This document shows positions 1 to 6,445 of a stretch of 18,051 bases of DNA, piece by piece. The translations under genes and the position numbers were made by a program. Where the stretch lies: the NCBI GenBank assembly GCA_044344495.1, contig JBIJCW010000025.1, positions 1-18,051 of the forward strand, in the 5' to 3' direction. Below the pieces are notes generated by a model. It did no database searches, was not told the DNA's origin, and saw only the letters and a program-made list of their open reading frames with translations. How positions within the stretch are numbered: position 1 is the stretch's first letter; each line of letters starts with the position of its first letter. Source of the DNA: CAZDUS01 sp044344495. Lineage in GTDB: Bacteria > Verrucomicrobiota > Kiritimatiellia > CAIKKV01 > CAITUY01.

Positions 1-78
1 GCAGCAGTGAGACAGCATTCAGGAAGAGTTGATTTCCAAACAGGGGCCTTTACAGGGCGGACAAATGTGAACGGGTAA
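1..78 (+). CDS. C-terminal tail of an upstream gene, product unknown (partial)
   Basis: One + strand frame is open from the first base to a TAA at 76-78 and ends five bases before the next start codon. The other two forward frames hit stops within the first 32 bases. The 25 visible residues (ending RTNVNG) are too few to identify. In ECF-type metal transport operons the gene before cbiQ is often a substrate-binding membrane component (CbiM/CbiN or NikM), so such a protein is possible, but this is inferred from position only. Confidence 0.4.
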   Translation, partial: AAVRQHSGRVDFQTGAFTGRTNVNG

Positions 79-83
79 GACCT

Positions 84-884
84 ATGGCGGACTGGATTGA
101 CATTGGCAAGATGGATGAACTGGGGCGGGGGGATTCCCCGGTACACCGGTTGGATGCCCGCGTGAAGATTGCGGTGACGCTGGTTTTCCTGGTGGCTGTG
201 ATGTCCTTTCCCCGGTACGAGATTTCGGCGCTGATGCCATTCATGTTTTATCCGGTGACGCTGGTGGCTCTGGGTGGACTGCCGCCGGGTTATCTCTTGC
301 GCAAGGTGGCGCTGGCCGCGCCGTTCGCCCTTGTGATTGGGATTTTCAATCCGGTTTTTGACCGGCAGCCGATGCTGATGATTGGCGGGGTGGCTGTGTC
401 GGGCGGGTGGGTCTCCTTTGCGTCGCTGATGATCCGGTTCGGATTGACGGTGGGCGCGGCGCTGGCGTTGGTGGCCTGCACGGGGATTCACCGACTTTGC
501 GCAGGAATGGAACGGTTGGGTGTTCCGCGTGCGTTTGCCGTCCAGATCCTGTTTCTGTACCGGTATCTGTTTGTGGTGGCGGAGGAAGGGCAACGGGTGC
601 GGCGCGGGGTGGCGATGCGATCGGGTGGGGCGTATTCCCTTGGGTTTGGGGTTTATGCGTCACTGGTCGGGCACTTGTTGATCCGGTCGATGGACCGGGC
701 GCACCGGGTATACCGGGCGATGCTGGCGCGGGGTTTTGACGGAGAGATCCGGGTACTGACATCCCGTCCGTTCCAGCGGGAGGATGCGGTGTTTCTGGTG
801 GGTTGGGTGATATTTCTTGTGGCGGCAAGGTGGTGGAATCTGGCCGACGTGCTTGGGCGAGCGGTGATGGGGGGTGGACGATGA
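84..884 (+). CDS. cbiQ: Energy-coupling factor transporter transmembrane protein, EcfT/CbiQ family
   Basis: This is the membrane scaffold of an ECF-type ABC importer. It couples the ATPase to a substrate-binding membrane subunit, most often for cobalt or nickel and sometimes for vitamins. The 266-residue length is usual for CbiQ. Hydrophobic segments lie at about residues 27-45, 50-65, 72-90 and 103-130, with another near the C-terminus. Charged cytoplasmic stretches near 175-185 (AMRSGG) and 215-225 (AMLARGFDG) match the paired Ala-Arg-Gly coupling motifs that dock EcfT on the ATPases. The ATG at 84 follows the previous stop by five bases. The stop overlaps the ATPase start in an ATGA, so the two are translationally coupled. 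The substrate cannot be told from this subunit. Confidence 0.85.
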   Translation: MADWIDIGKMDELGRGDSPVHRLDARVKIAVTLVFLVAVMSFPRYEISALMPFMFYPVTLVALGGLPPGYLLRKVALAAPFALVIGIFNPVFDRQPMLMIGGVAVSGGWVSFASLMIRFGLTVGAALALVACTGIHRLCAGMERLGVPRAFAVQILFLYRYLFVVAEEGQRVRRGVAMRSGGAYSLGFGVYASLVGHLLIRSMDRAHRVYRAMLARGFDGEIRVLTSRPFQREDAVFLVGWVIFLVAARWWNLADVLGRAVMGGGR

Positions 885-1624
885 GTCATCATGTGGTCGA
901 AGTTCGCGATTTGTGTTTTGCCTATCCGGATGGGACGGAGGCATTACGGGGGGTATCATTTCGGATCACCCATGGGGGGGCGGTGGCGATCATCGGGGCA
1001 AACGGTACGGGGAAGTCCACGTTGTTGATGCACCTGAACGGGTATCTGATGCCGACTCGCGGTGAAGTGCGGATTGGGGACGTGCCGTTGACCCGGGAGA
1101 CGGCGGCCTCGGTCCGGCGTGCGGTGGGGATGGTGTTCCAGGATCCCGACGACCAGTTGTTCATGCCAACGGTGTTCGAGGATGTGGCGTTCGGGCCGCT
1201 CAATGCGGGACTGGCGGCGGACGAGGTGGATCGGCGGGTGCGTGCGGCGTTGGATCAGGTGGGACTGGGGCCTGTGGCGCAGCGGCCTCCGTACAAGTTA
1301 TCGGCGGGTGAGAAGCGGGGTGTGGCGATTGCCACGGTGCTGGCGATGGAGCCGGATGTGTTGGTGATGGATGAGCCATCCACGAACCTGGATCCCAGGG
1401 GGCGGCGGCGGCTGATCGAGTGGCTCAAGTCGTTCCGGCACACCAAGATCATAGCGACCCACGACCTGGAGATGGTGGTGGAGGTATGTTCGCGAGTCAT
1501 GGTGATGGATGGCGGGCGGGTCGTGGCGGAAGGGGCGACGGCGGAGATCCTGGACGACGAGGCGTTGATGGTGAAGCACGGGTTGGAACGTCCGCACAGT
1601 CTCCGGCATGTGCATCCGCATTGA
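881..1624 (+). CDS. cbiO: ECF/cobalt-type ABC transporter ATP-binding protein (CbiO/EcfA)
   Basis: This cytoplasmic ATPase powers the ECF importer whose membrane subunit is encoded just upstream. Visible motifs, counted from the ATG at 881, are Walker A GANGTGKST (39-47), the Q-loop and downstream stretch FQDPDDQLFMPTVFEDV (86-102; the DDQLF sequence is typical of CbiO/EcfA), signature LSAGEK (140-145), Walker B LVMDEPS (161-167) and the switch histidine in ATHD (H194). The product is 247 residues. A longer reading from 803 would add 26 residues lying inside cbiQ, and the family homology begins only after 881, so the overlapping ATG is preferred. Only one ATPase gene is seen, as in CbiMNQO-type systems with a homodimeric ATPase. 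Confidence 0.9.
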   Translation: MSHHVVEVRDLCFAYPDGTEALRGVSFRITHGGAVAIIGANGTGKSTLLMHLNGYLMPTRGEVRIGDVPLTRETAASVRRAVGMVFQDPDDQLFMPTVFEDVAFGPLNAGLAADEVDRRVRAALDQVGLGPVAQRPPYKLSAGEKRGVAIATVLAMEPDVLVMDEPSTNLDPRGRRRLIEWLKSFRHTKIIATHDLEMVVEVCSRVMVMDGGRVVAEGATAEILDDEALMVKHGLERPHSLRHVHPH

Positions 1625-1635
1625 GGGGCAGCGGG

Positions 1636-1665
1636 GGGTGAATGGTGAATTGTCGGGTGAATGGA
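1636..1665 (+). repeat. Degenerate GAATGGTGA-type intergenic repeat, copy 1
   Basis: The gap between cbiO and the next gene contains repeated short words of the form GGTGAATGG and GGTGAATTG. The same vocabulary occurs in three other gene junctions of this window (near 2300, 8025 and 10866). The copies are low-complexity heptad/nonad-like runs, not exact duplicates. Confidence 0.5.
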
Positions 1666-1687
1666 GGGTGTGGTAGCATCGCCAACC

Positions 1688-2299
1688 ATGAGAAACGACA
1701 ACGAAGAAATCTTGGTGGTGGATCGCTCGCTGGTTGAGCGATTGGGTATGTTTCAGGGCCTGATGCTGGAGGCGGACCGCTATCTGGCGGAATTGCTGAA
1801 TCCGCGTAACTACCGGTTTGTGCCGCGTCACAAGGCGGAGACCGATGAATCGCTCAAGCAGTTGATTCCCTACTTCCTGATTTGTCACGAGGACAGGATC
1901 TGGTGCTACGTGCGCGGGAAGAAGTCGGGCGAGGAGCGGTTGGTGGCCAAGGCGTCCATGGGCATCGGAGGGCACATCAACAACGAGGACCTCAACCTGT
2001 TCGGCGATGTCTACTCCACGGCGGCACTGAGGGAGCTGGAAGAGGAGGTCAAGATCGAGGGGGCGTATCGTCAGAAGGTGGTGGCGTTGTTGAATGACGA
2101 CGAGACGCCCGTGGGGCGTGTGCATCTTGGCGTGATCCATATTCTCCGGACGGACAGCCCGAACGTGGTGAAGCGCGAAGGGGTCATTACGGAGTCCGGG
2201 TTCCGGACGTTGGCGGAACTCAGGGCCATGCGGGAGCGCATGGAGACGTGGTCGCAGATCTGTCTGGACTCGATTGATGGGCTACTGGCGCGGGGATAA
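1688..2299 (+). CDS. Divergent NUDIX-family protein (MutT-like predicted phosphoesterase)
   Basis: This is a 203-residue soluble protein with a NUDIX-like segment: GGHINNE (94-100), then RELEEEV (115-121). That gives the glycine, the RE and the EE of the box. However, the spacing between the first glutamate and the arginine is 14 residues instead of seven, and the late glycine is replaced by lysine. It therefore resembles the COG4112-type MutT-like group more than canonical NUDIX pyrophosphatases. Hydrolysis of a nucleoside diphosphate-linked compound is the family expectation; the substrate is unknown. The ATG at 1688 is preferred over 1661, because the earlier ATG lies in the intergenic repeat and adds nine unconserved-looking residues. 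The gene stands 63 bp after cbiO and may not share its function. Confidence 0.7.
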   Translation: MRNDNEEILVVDRSLVERLGMFQGLMLEADRYLAELLNPRNYRFVPRHKAETDESLKQLIPYFLICHEDRIWCYVRGKKSGEERLVAKASMGIGGHINNEDLNLFGDVYSTAALRELEEEVKIEGAYRQKVVALLNDDETPVGRVHLGVIHILRTDSPNVVKREGVITESGFRTLAELRAMRERMETWSQICLDSIDGLLARG

Positions 2300-2341
2300 G
2301 GATGGGGAATGGTTGATGGTTGATGGGGAATGGGGTGGGGG
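2300..2341 (+). repeat. Degenerate GAATGGTTGATGG-type intergenic repeat, copy 2
   Basis: Immediately after the NUDIX-like stop, the sequence runs through GGGGAATGG, TTGATGG, TTGATGG and GGGGAATGG, in a near-heptad pattern. It matches the vocabulary of the other intergenic copies in the window and lies between two converging genes. Confidence 0.55.
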
Positions 2342-2371
2342 AAGAGTCGCGGCGCGTAGCGCCCCTCCCAC
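2335..2371. terminator. Imperfect hairpin between converging genes, possible bidirectional terminator
   Basis: GTGGG (2335-2339) can pair with CCCAC (2367-2371), enclosing a perfect inner stem GGCGC-GTA-GCGCC (2351-2363). It lies between the + strand NUDIX-like gene (stop 2299) and minus-strand purC (stop 2406), where transcripts meet. No clear T-run follows on either strand, so a role in termination is only suggested by location. Confidence 0.35.
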
Positions 2372-2405
2372 GGGGAATGTGAGGACGAGAGGGAGTGTTG
2401 GTGTC

Positions 2406-3371
2406 TTATGCCATTAGGCCGGCTTTGCGCAGGTTGTTGGCGATCCGCGTCTCGGCGGGCTCGTCGGTGACCTTGAATTCCTGGCCGGTGACGGTTTCGT
2501 AGGCCTGGATGTAGCGTTTGGCGGCTTCAATGCGGACTTCATCGGTCAGGGCGGGCGGTTGACCGTCGCCGCGGAAGCCCTGTGACACCAGCCATTCCCG
2601 GACATACTCCTTGTCGATCTTGCGCTGGTCCTTGCCGGCGGCGAACAATTCCTCGTAGGTGTCGGTGAACCAGTAGCGGGAGGAGTCGGGGGTGTGGATT
2701 TCGTCCGACGCCACGAGTTTGCCGTTGAGTTTGCCGAGTTCGTACTTGGTATCCACGAGGATCAGGCCACGCGAGGCGGCGTGCTTGACGCCGGCGTCGA
2801 ACAGGTGGAAGCAGATATCGGCGGCGTCATCAAAGGTGCGTGCATCGATGAGGCCCTCCTTGATGGCTTCCTCGCGCGAGATCGGGCGGTCATGTTTTTC
2901 GTGTTTGGTGGTGGGGGTGAGGATGGGGCGCTCGAGCTTCTGGTCCTTGCGGAGTCCCTCGGGGAGCATATTGCCGCAGAAATGGCGGATGCCCTGTTCG
3001 TAGTTGTACCAGGCGGAGGTTTTGGTGACGCCGGTGATATAGCCGCGGACGATGAACTCCAGGGGGAGTTGCTCGCATTCGTGAACCACCATAACGCAGG
3101 GGTCGGGAATGGAGACGACATGATTGGGGATGATGGACTTGGTTTTCTCAAACCAGAAGGCGGCCAATTGGTTGAGGACCTGGCCTTTGAAGGGGATGGT
3201 GCCGATGATGCAGTCGAATGCCGATACCCGGTCGGTGGTGATCAGGATGCGTCGGTTGCCCTGGATGTAACTCTCGCGGACTTTGCCCTGGTGGCGTTCC
3301 CCGAGGCCTTCGAAGGAGGTTTCATTGAGGGTGCGTTTCAGTTCGGCTTTGATGCGGGATTCCGTGATCAT
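2406..3371 (-). CDS. purC: Phosphoribosylaminoimidazole-succinocarboxamide synthase (SAICAR synthetase)
   Basis: It ligates aspartate to carboxyaminoimidazole ribonucleotide using ATP in de novo purine synthesis, in the cytoplasm. Diagnostic stretches are GKVRESYI (29-36), ITTDRVSAFDCIIG (44-57), the nucleotide/substrate segment LEFIVRGYITG, and near the middle DTKYELG followed by DEIHTPDSSRYW. The 321-residue length matches the longer Ade1-like form rather than the roughly 240-residue enterobacterial type. The ATG has a good ribosome binding site (AAAGGA about 8 bases upstream). A 58-bp gap separates it from the amidase gene upstream on the same strand, so it may be the last gene of the nrdR transcript or have its own promoter. 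Confidence 0.95.
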   Translation of the reverse strand: MITESRIKAELKRTLNETSFEGLGERHQGKVRESYIQGNRRILITTDRVSAFDCIIGTIPFKGQVLNQLAAFWFEKTKSIIPNHVVSIPDPCVMVVHECEQLPLEFIVRGYITGVTKTSAWYNYEQGIRHFCGNMLPEGLRKDQKLERPILTPTTKHEKHDRPISREEAIKEGLIDARTFDDAADICFHLFDAGVKHAASRGLILVDTKYELGKLNGKLVASDEIHTPDSSRYWFTDTYEELFAAGKDQRKIDKEYVREWLVSQGFRGDGQPPALTDEVRIEAAKRYIQAYETVTGQEFKVTDEPAETRIANNLRKAGLMA

Positions 3372-3429
3372 GGCTTATTTCCTTTCGTTCTGAAGAGAAG
3401 ATCGGTTGAGGTGGGGTATGGATAGATTT

Positions 3430-4092
3430 TCATGCCGGTTGGCGCAACTGGGCGACGTAGGGATAGAGATGGTGACCTGGACAGGCGCTGGGGCTCAGGT
3501 CGCGATGGCCATAGACGCGTGAACTGGCGATGCCGCAGGTGCGCCGCAGGGTGAGGATCAGGTTATCCATGGCAGCGAGTTGGGCGGCGGATGGCCGTTG
3601 GCGGTTGAAGTTTCCGAGCAGCAGGATTCCCGCATTGCCTTCGTTGTTGCTCAGAACGTGGGCGCCTTCGTAGGAGAGGGAACGGGCCTCCCAGATGCGT
3701 CCGGCATAGTCGACGGCGAGGTGATAGGCGATATCGCCGTAGCGGCGGGTACGGTGTGCGCCCAGCACGGCCTCCAGTTCGCGGGCAACGTCGGTGTGCG
3801 AGGTGGAGTAGAATGGATTGTTGCCTTCATGGTGGACGGTGATGCGGGAGTAGCGCCCGGCGGGGGCGAGTCGCGAACGGTTGGGCGGGGTGCGATCCCA
3901 GGCTGAACGGCGGATCAGGGTCATTTCGGTGGAGATGGCATTCAGGATGGTGGCGGGGCGCAGGGCTCGGGCAGGGATGGCCCGGGCGATGGAGGGGAGG
4001 CAGGTGGCGGCGATGGCGCCGAGTCCGAGTGTCAAGGCGTCGCGCCGGGTGAGGTGCGGCGTTGGAAGCGTATTTGCCTGCGGAAGGTTCAT
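3430..4092 (-). CDS. N-acetylmuramoyl-L-alanine amidase (Amidase_2/PGRP fold) with Tat signal
   Basis: This is a predicted exported zinc amidase that cleaves the MurNAc-L-Ala bond in peptidoglycan or muropeptides. The N-terminus has a twin-arginine motif, TRRDALTLG (15-23), followed by a hydrophobic stretch and a likely cleavage after ARA (36-38). The catalytic fold shows ITVHHEG (84-90), DIAYHLAVD (120-128) and VYGHRDLSPSACPG (193-206). H87 or H88, H196 and C204 are the expected zinc ligands of the T7-lysozyme/Amidase_2 family. The ATG at 4092 has GAAGG 11 bases upstream and begins seven bases after the previous stop. A GTG at 4113 is also in frame but lacks a binding site. Length is 220 residues; there is no separate cell-wall-binding domain. 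Confidence 0.85.
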   Translation of the reverse strand: MNLPQANTLPTPHLTRRDALTLGLGAIAATCLPSIARAIPARALRPATILNAISTEMTLIRRSAWDRTPPNRSRLAPAGRYSRITVHHEGNNPFYSTSHTDVARELEAVLGAHRTRRYGDIAYHLAVDYAGRIWEARSLSYEGAHVLSNNEGNAGILLLGNFNRQRPSAAQLAAMDNLILTLRRTCGIASSRVYGHRDLSPSACPGHHLYPYVAQLRQPA

Positions 4093-4099
4093 TCGGAAG

Positions 4100-4729
4100 T
4101 TAGCCTTCGACACTCAAGATGGCCGGGGTTGAATCCCATCCCCGATGTTGCCGTTGCCGGTCGAGGTGCCGGGCGCAGTAGTCGCGCATTTCGCCGGAGA
4201 GGAGGCGTGTGGCCGATGGGGTGGCATGCGAACCCAGGATGGAGGCGGCCACATCGTTGAGTCCCTTGAGACCCACGACACCGCGTCCGCGGGTGGCATC
4301 CCACACATCGGCGTAATCGCTCAGGATGGCGCGCAGGCGCTCGAAGAGGATGAGTTCCATGCAGGGGCCGTCCCCGGCGACCAGGCGTTTTACGTCGAGT
4401 GTCCAGACGGTATCCTGTCCGGCGGTGACCCAGGATGCGGCATAGACGGAAGCGGTCCCGGCGAGGTGGAGACGGCGGGCGAGGGCGGTTTCGCCGGCGG
4501 CCTGCAGGGCGTGCGACATGAGGGTGCAGGCCGTGTGAGGATCCAGTTCATGCGGGAAGGTTTCGCGGTCCCTCAACACGGCGGCGACGCCCTGGGCGGC
4601 CTCGCAGAGGGTGGGGGATGCGGCCAGTCCGGGGTTGCCGCACAAGGCGGGCGCCTGTTCCAGCAGGCGGTCGGCCAGGTCATCGCGCCAGGCTTCGGTG
4701 GTGTCGGGGTTGTTGGAGGGGAGGATCAC
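4100..4729 (-). CDS. Hypothetical protein translationally coupled to nrdR
   Basis: I do not recognise this 209-residue protein. It has no signal peptide or membrane segment and looks soluble and mainly helical. Notable stretches are a central LDVKRL followed by FERLRAILSDYADVWDATRG (about 119-138) and a C-terminal basic region, MRDYCARHLDRQRQHRG. It begins with GTG, which overlaps the nrdR stop as GTGA, and it ends seven bases before the amidase ATG. It is therefore almost certainly co-translated with nrdR. Base composition and codon use look like the neighbours. A long antisense frame covers the same bases, but the overlap with nrdR and the tight operon spacing favour the minus strand. No function is assigned. 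Confidence 0.7.
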   Translation of the reverse strand: MILPSNNPDTTEAWRDDLADRLLEQAPALCGNPGLAASPTLCEAAQGVAAVLRDRETFPHELDPHTACTLMSHALQAAGETALARRLHLAGTASVYAASWVTAGQDTVWTLDVKRLVAGDGPCMELILFERLRAILSDYADVWDATRGRGVVGLKGLNDVAASILGSHATPSATRLLSGEMRDYCARHLDRQRQHRGWDSTPAILSVEG

Positions 4730-5178
4730 TTATTCACCATTCCCTGGATTGCGTTGAGGAACTGAGTGACGTCCTTGAAGCGGCGGTATACCGAGGCGAA
4801 GCGCACGTAGGCCACATCATCCAATTTCTCGAGGCGTTCCATGACTTTCTCGCCGATTTTCTCGCTGGGGACTTCGCGCTCGAATTCATTTTCGAGGTCG
4901 GTGATGATGCCATCCACGAGTGTTTCGATTTGTTCGGGGCTGACGGGGCGTTTCTCGCAGGCGCGGCCCACGCCGTTGATCAGTTTCTCGCGGGAGAGTT
5001 CCTCGTGGCGTCCGTCACGCTTGATGACGTGCAGCTCCACCTTGACCACTTCCTCGCGGGTGGTGAAGCGATGACCACAGCCTTCGCATGAGCGACGCCG
5101 GCGAATGATGTCGCCGACGCGGGATGCGCGACTGTCTATGACCTTGTCTTCCGTATGACCGCACCGTGGGCAACGCAT
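4726..5178 (-). CDS. nrdR: Transcriptional repressor NrdR
   Basis: NrdR senses ATP/dATP and represses ribonucleotide reductase genes by binding NrdR boxes. The product is 150 residues, the normal family length. An N-terminal zinc ribbon has Cys 3, 6, 31 and 34 (MRCPRCGHTEDKVIDSR and CEGCGHRF). An ATP-cone domain covers about 49-139 (VIKRDGRHEE through FASVYRRFKD). The ATG at 5178 is chosen because the family begins MRCP, a GGAGG lies 12 bases upstream, and an earlier in-frame start near 5211 would fall in the predicted -10 box. No ribonucleotide reductase gene is in the window and I saw no convincing NrdR box here. Confidence 0.95.
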   Translation of the reverse strand: MRCPRCGHTEDKVIDSRASRVGDIIRRRRSCEGCGHRFTTREEVVKVELHVIKRDGRHEELSREKLINGVGRACEKRPVSPEQIETLVDGIITDLENEFEREVPSEKIGEKVMERLEKLDDVAYVRFASVYRRFKDVTQFLNAIQGMVNK

Positions 5179-5209
5179 GATGGCGAACGTCCTCCGTTTG
5201 TATCGCGGC

Positions 5210-5239
5210 ATTATTACGGAAGAGGTGGGGCAAGGTCAA
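5210..5239 (-). promoter_or_regulatory. Predicted sigma70-type promoter for nrdR operon
   Basis: On the minus strand TTGACC (5239-5234) is followed after 18 bases by AATAAT (5215-5210), a five-of-six match to the -10 consensus. Transcription would start near 5203, leaving a short leader containing the nrdR ribosome binding site. Confidence 0.5.
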
Positions 5240-5258
5240 TCATTTGAGTGAGGCGATG

Positions 5259-5287
5259 TTGACAACCGCAGGGGTGCCGCGTTAGAT
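5259..5287 (+). promoter_or_regulatory. Predicted sigma70-type promoter for CDF gene leader
   Basis: TTGACA (5259-5264) is a perfect -35 hexamer, followed after exactly 17 bases by TTAGAT (5282-5287) as a weaker -10. Transcription would begin near 5294, about 128 bases before the CDF start codon. The promoter is back-to-back with the nrdR promoter, with 19 bases between the two -35 boxes. Confidence 0.55.
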
Positions 5288-5293
5288 TCCCAC

Positions 5294-5421
5294 CCCATAA
5301 CAACCTTACGAGAGACCGGATCAAGCGACCTGAGAGCAGGTGCGGCTGGGCCTGAACGGCAGTGGGCGTCAAACCCCGCGGGACTATGAAGTCTCGCGGG
5401 GTTTTTTGTTCAGGAGGCGGC
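5294..5421 (+). ncRNA. Structured 5' leader, candidate riboswitch or attenuator of unknown class
   Basis: The roughly 128-nt untranslated leader ends in a very strong intrinsic terminator, placed so that it would stop transcription before the CDF ribosome binding site (AGGAGG at 5412-5417). Upstream of the terminator there is a small hairpin, ACCUG-AGAG-CAGGU (5328-5341), and a possible GCC/GGC hairpin with loop UGAAC (5350-5360). The segment GAGAC (5312-5316) could pair with GUCUC in the 3' arm of the terminator stem (5391-5395) as part of an antiterminator, but this is only five base pairs. I could not match it to the Mn (yybP-ykoY), NiCo (czcD) or other riboswitch consensus sequences that I know. 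Metal sensing is inferred from the downstream gene. Confidence 0.5.
5371..5407 (+). terminator. Intrinsic terminator preceding CDF gene
   Basis: CCCCGCGGGACT (5374-5385) pairs completely with AGTCTCGCGGGG (5390-5401), with one G-T wobble. The loop is ATGA and six T residues follow (5402-5407). Three A residues before the stem extend it against the T-run. It ends 14 bases before the CDF start codon, the layout of a transcription attenuator. Confidence 0.9.
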
Positions 5422-6429
5422 ATGCATACGGGTTCTGTCGAGATGCACCAGCGAAAAGCGGGGGTGGCGGCGCTTTCGATTGTTTCGAACGCCCTCCTTG
5501 TCGGGCTGAAGCTTCTGGTCGGGTTGTTGATTGGTTCCGTTTCCGTTCTTTCCGAGGCGATTCACTCGGCGGTGGATCTGGTGGCCTCGGTAATCGCCTT
5601 TCTCTCGGTCCGGACCTCAGCGAAGCCTGCCGACGCCCGGCATGCGTTCGGGCACGGCAAATACGAGAATCTTTCGGGCGCCATTGAGGCCCTGCTGATT
5701 TTCGTGGCGGCCATCTGGATCATCGTTGAGGCCATTCACAAGTTGATGGTCCCGCAACCCCTTGAGCGGGCGGGCATTGGTGTGGCCGTGATGCTGGTGT
5801 CGGCCATCGTCAACTGGCTGATCTCCCGGCGGCTTTTCAAGATTGGGCGGGAAACGGAGTCCATCGCGTTACAGGCGGATGCGTGGCATTTGCGGACGGA
5901 TGTGTATACGTCGATCGGGGTCATGGCCGGGTTGGCGGTGATCTGGATCGGGTACTGGCTGGTACCCGCCTGGAATCTCACCTGGGTGGATCCGGTGGCG
6001 GCCCTCAGTGTGGCTGTCTTGATTTTGAAGGCGGCGTGGGAGCTGACGTCCGAGTCGGTGAAGGATCTGCTGGATGCGCGGCTTCCGGATGAGGAGGAGG
6101 CCTGGATCGTCGGGCACATCAAGGAGTTGCATCCGTTGGTCCAGGGGATACACGATCTGCGGACCCGCAGGGGGGGTGCCATGCGGTTTGTGGAGTTTCA
6201 CCTGATGGTGCCGGCGCAGTTGACAGTGGCCGAGGCTCACGACATCAGTGACCGGGTGGAGGATGCCATTATGCTCCGTTATCCCTCAACCCATGTGACG
6301 ACCCATATCGAGCCCTGTCGGCGCCCTTGCACAGAGACCTGTCTTAGCGGGTGTTTCCGGGTGGGGGGTGAATTTCGGATTGAACGCGGGTGGGTTATGG
6401 GTACACTCTGCACGGGTTTCAACATATAG
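5422..6429 (+). CDS. Cation diffusion facilitator (CDF) family metal efflux transporter
   Basis: This inner-membrane antiporter exports divalent metal in exchange for protons. The 335-residue product has six predicted membrane helices between about residues 15 and 205 and a C-terminal cytoplasmic domain (about 208-298, ending HVTTHIEP). The transport site shows H48-x3-D52 in helix 2 and H156-x3-D160 in helix 5. This HDHD arrangement is generally linked to zinc preference, whereas FieF has DDHD. After the normal family end there is a cysteine ladder at C299, C303, C307 and C311 and a tail of about 24 residues. The ATG at 5422 is chosen because it follows AGGAGG; an earlier in-frame start would be read through the terminator hairpin. 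serC begins 16 bases downstream. Confidence 0.92.
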   Translation: MHTGSVEMHQRKAGVAALSIVSNALLVGLKLLVGLLIGSVSVLSEAIHSAVDLVASVIAFLSVRTSAKPADARHAFGHGKYENLSGAIEALLIFVAAIWIIVEAIHKLMVPQPLERAGIGVAVMLVSAIVNWLISRRLFKIGRETESIALQADAWHLRTDVYTSIGVMAGLAVIWIGYWLVPAWNLTWVDPVAALSVAVLILKAAWELTSESVKDLLDARLPDEEEAWIVGHIKELHPLVQGIHDLRTRRGGAMRFVEFHLMVPAQLTVAEAHDISDRVEDAIMLRYPSTHVTTHIEPCRRPCTETCLSGCFRVGGEFRIERGWVMGTLCTGFNI

Positions 6430-6445
6430 AAGAGAGGATTCAATC

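Noticed and set aside
2694..3425. Long + strand open frame (243 codons) antisense to purC
   Set aside because: The minus strand encodes clear SAICAR synthetase motifs; the antisense frame is low-complexity and is explained by codon bias of the high-G+C gene.
4145..4765. 206-codon + strand frame opposite the unknown nrdR-linked gene
   Set aside because: It would overlap nrdR on the other strand, is rich in glycine and alanine as typical of shadows, and lacks a good ribosome binding site. The minus-strand frame is coupled to nrdR. A small doubt remains because neither product is recognised.
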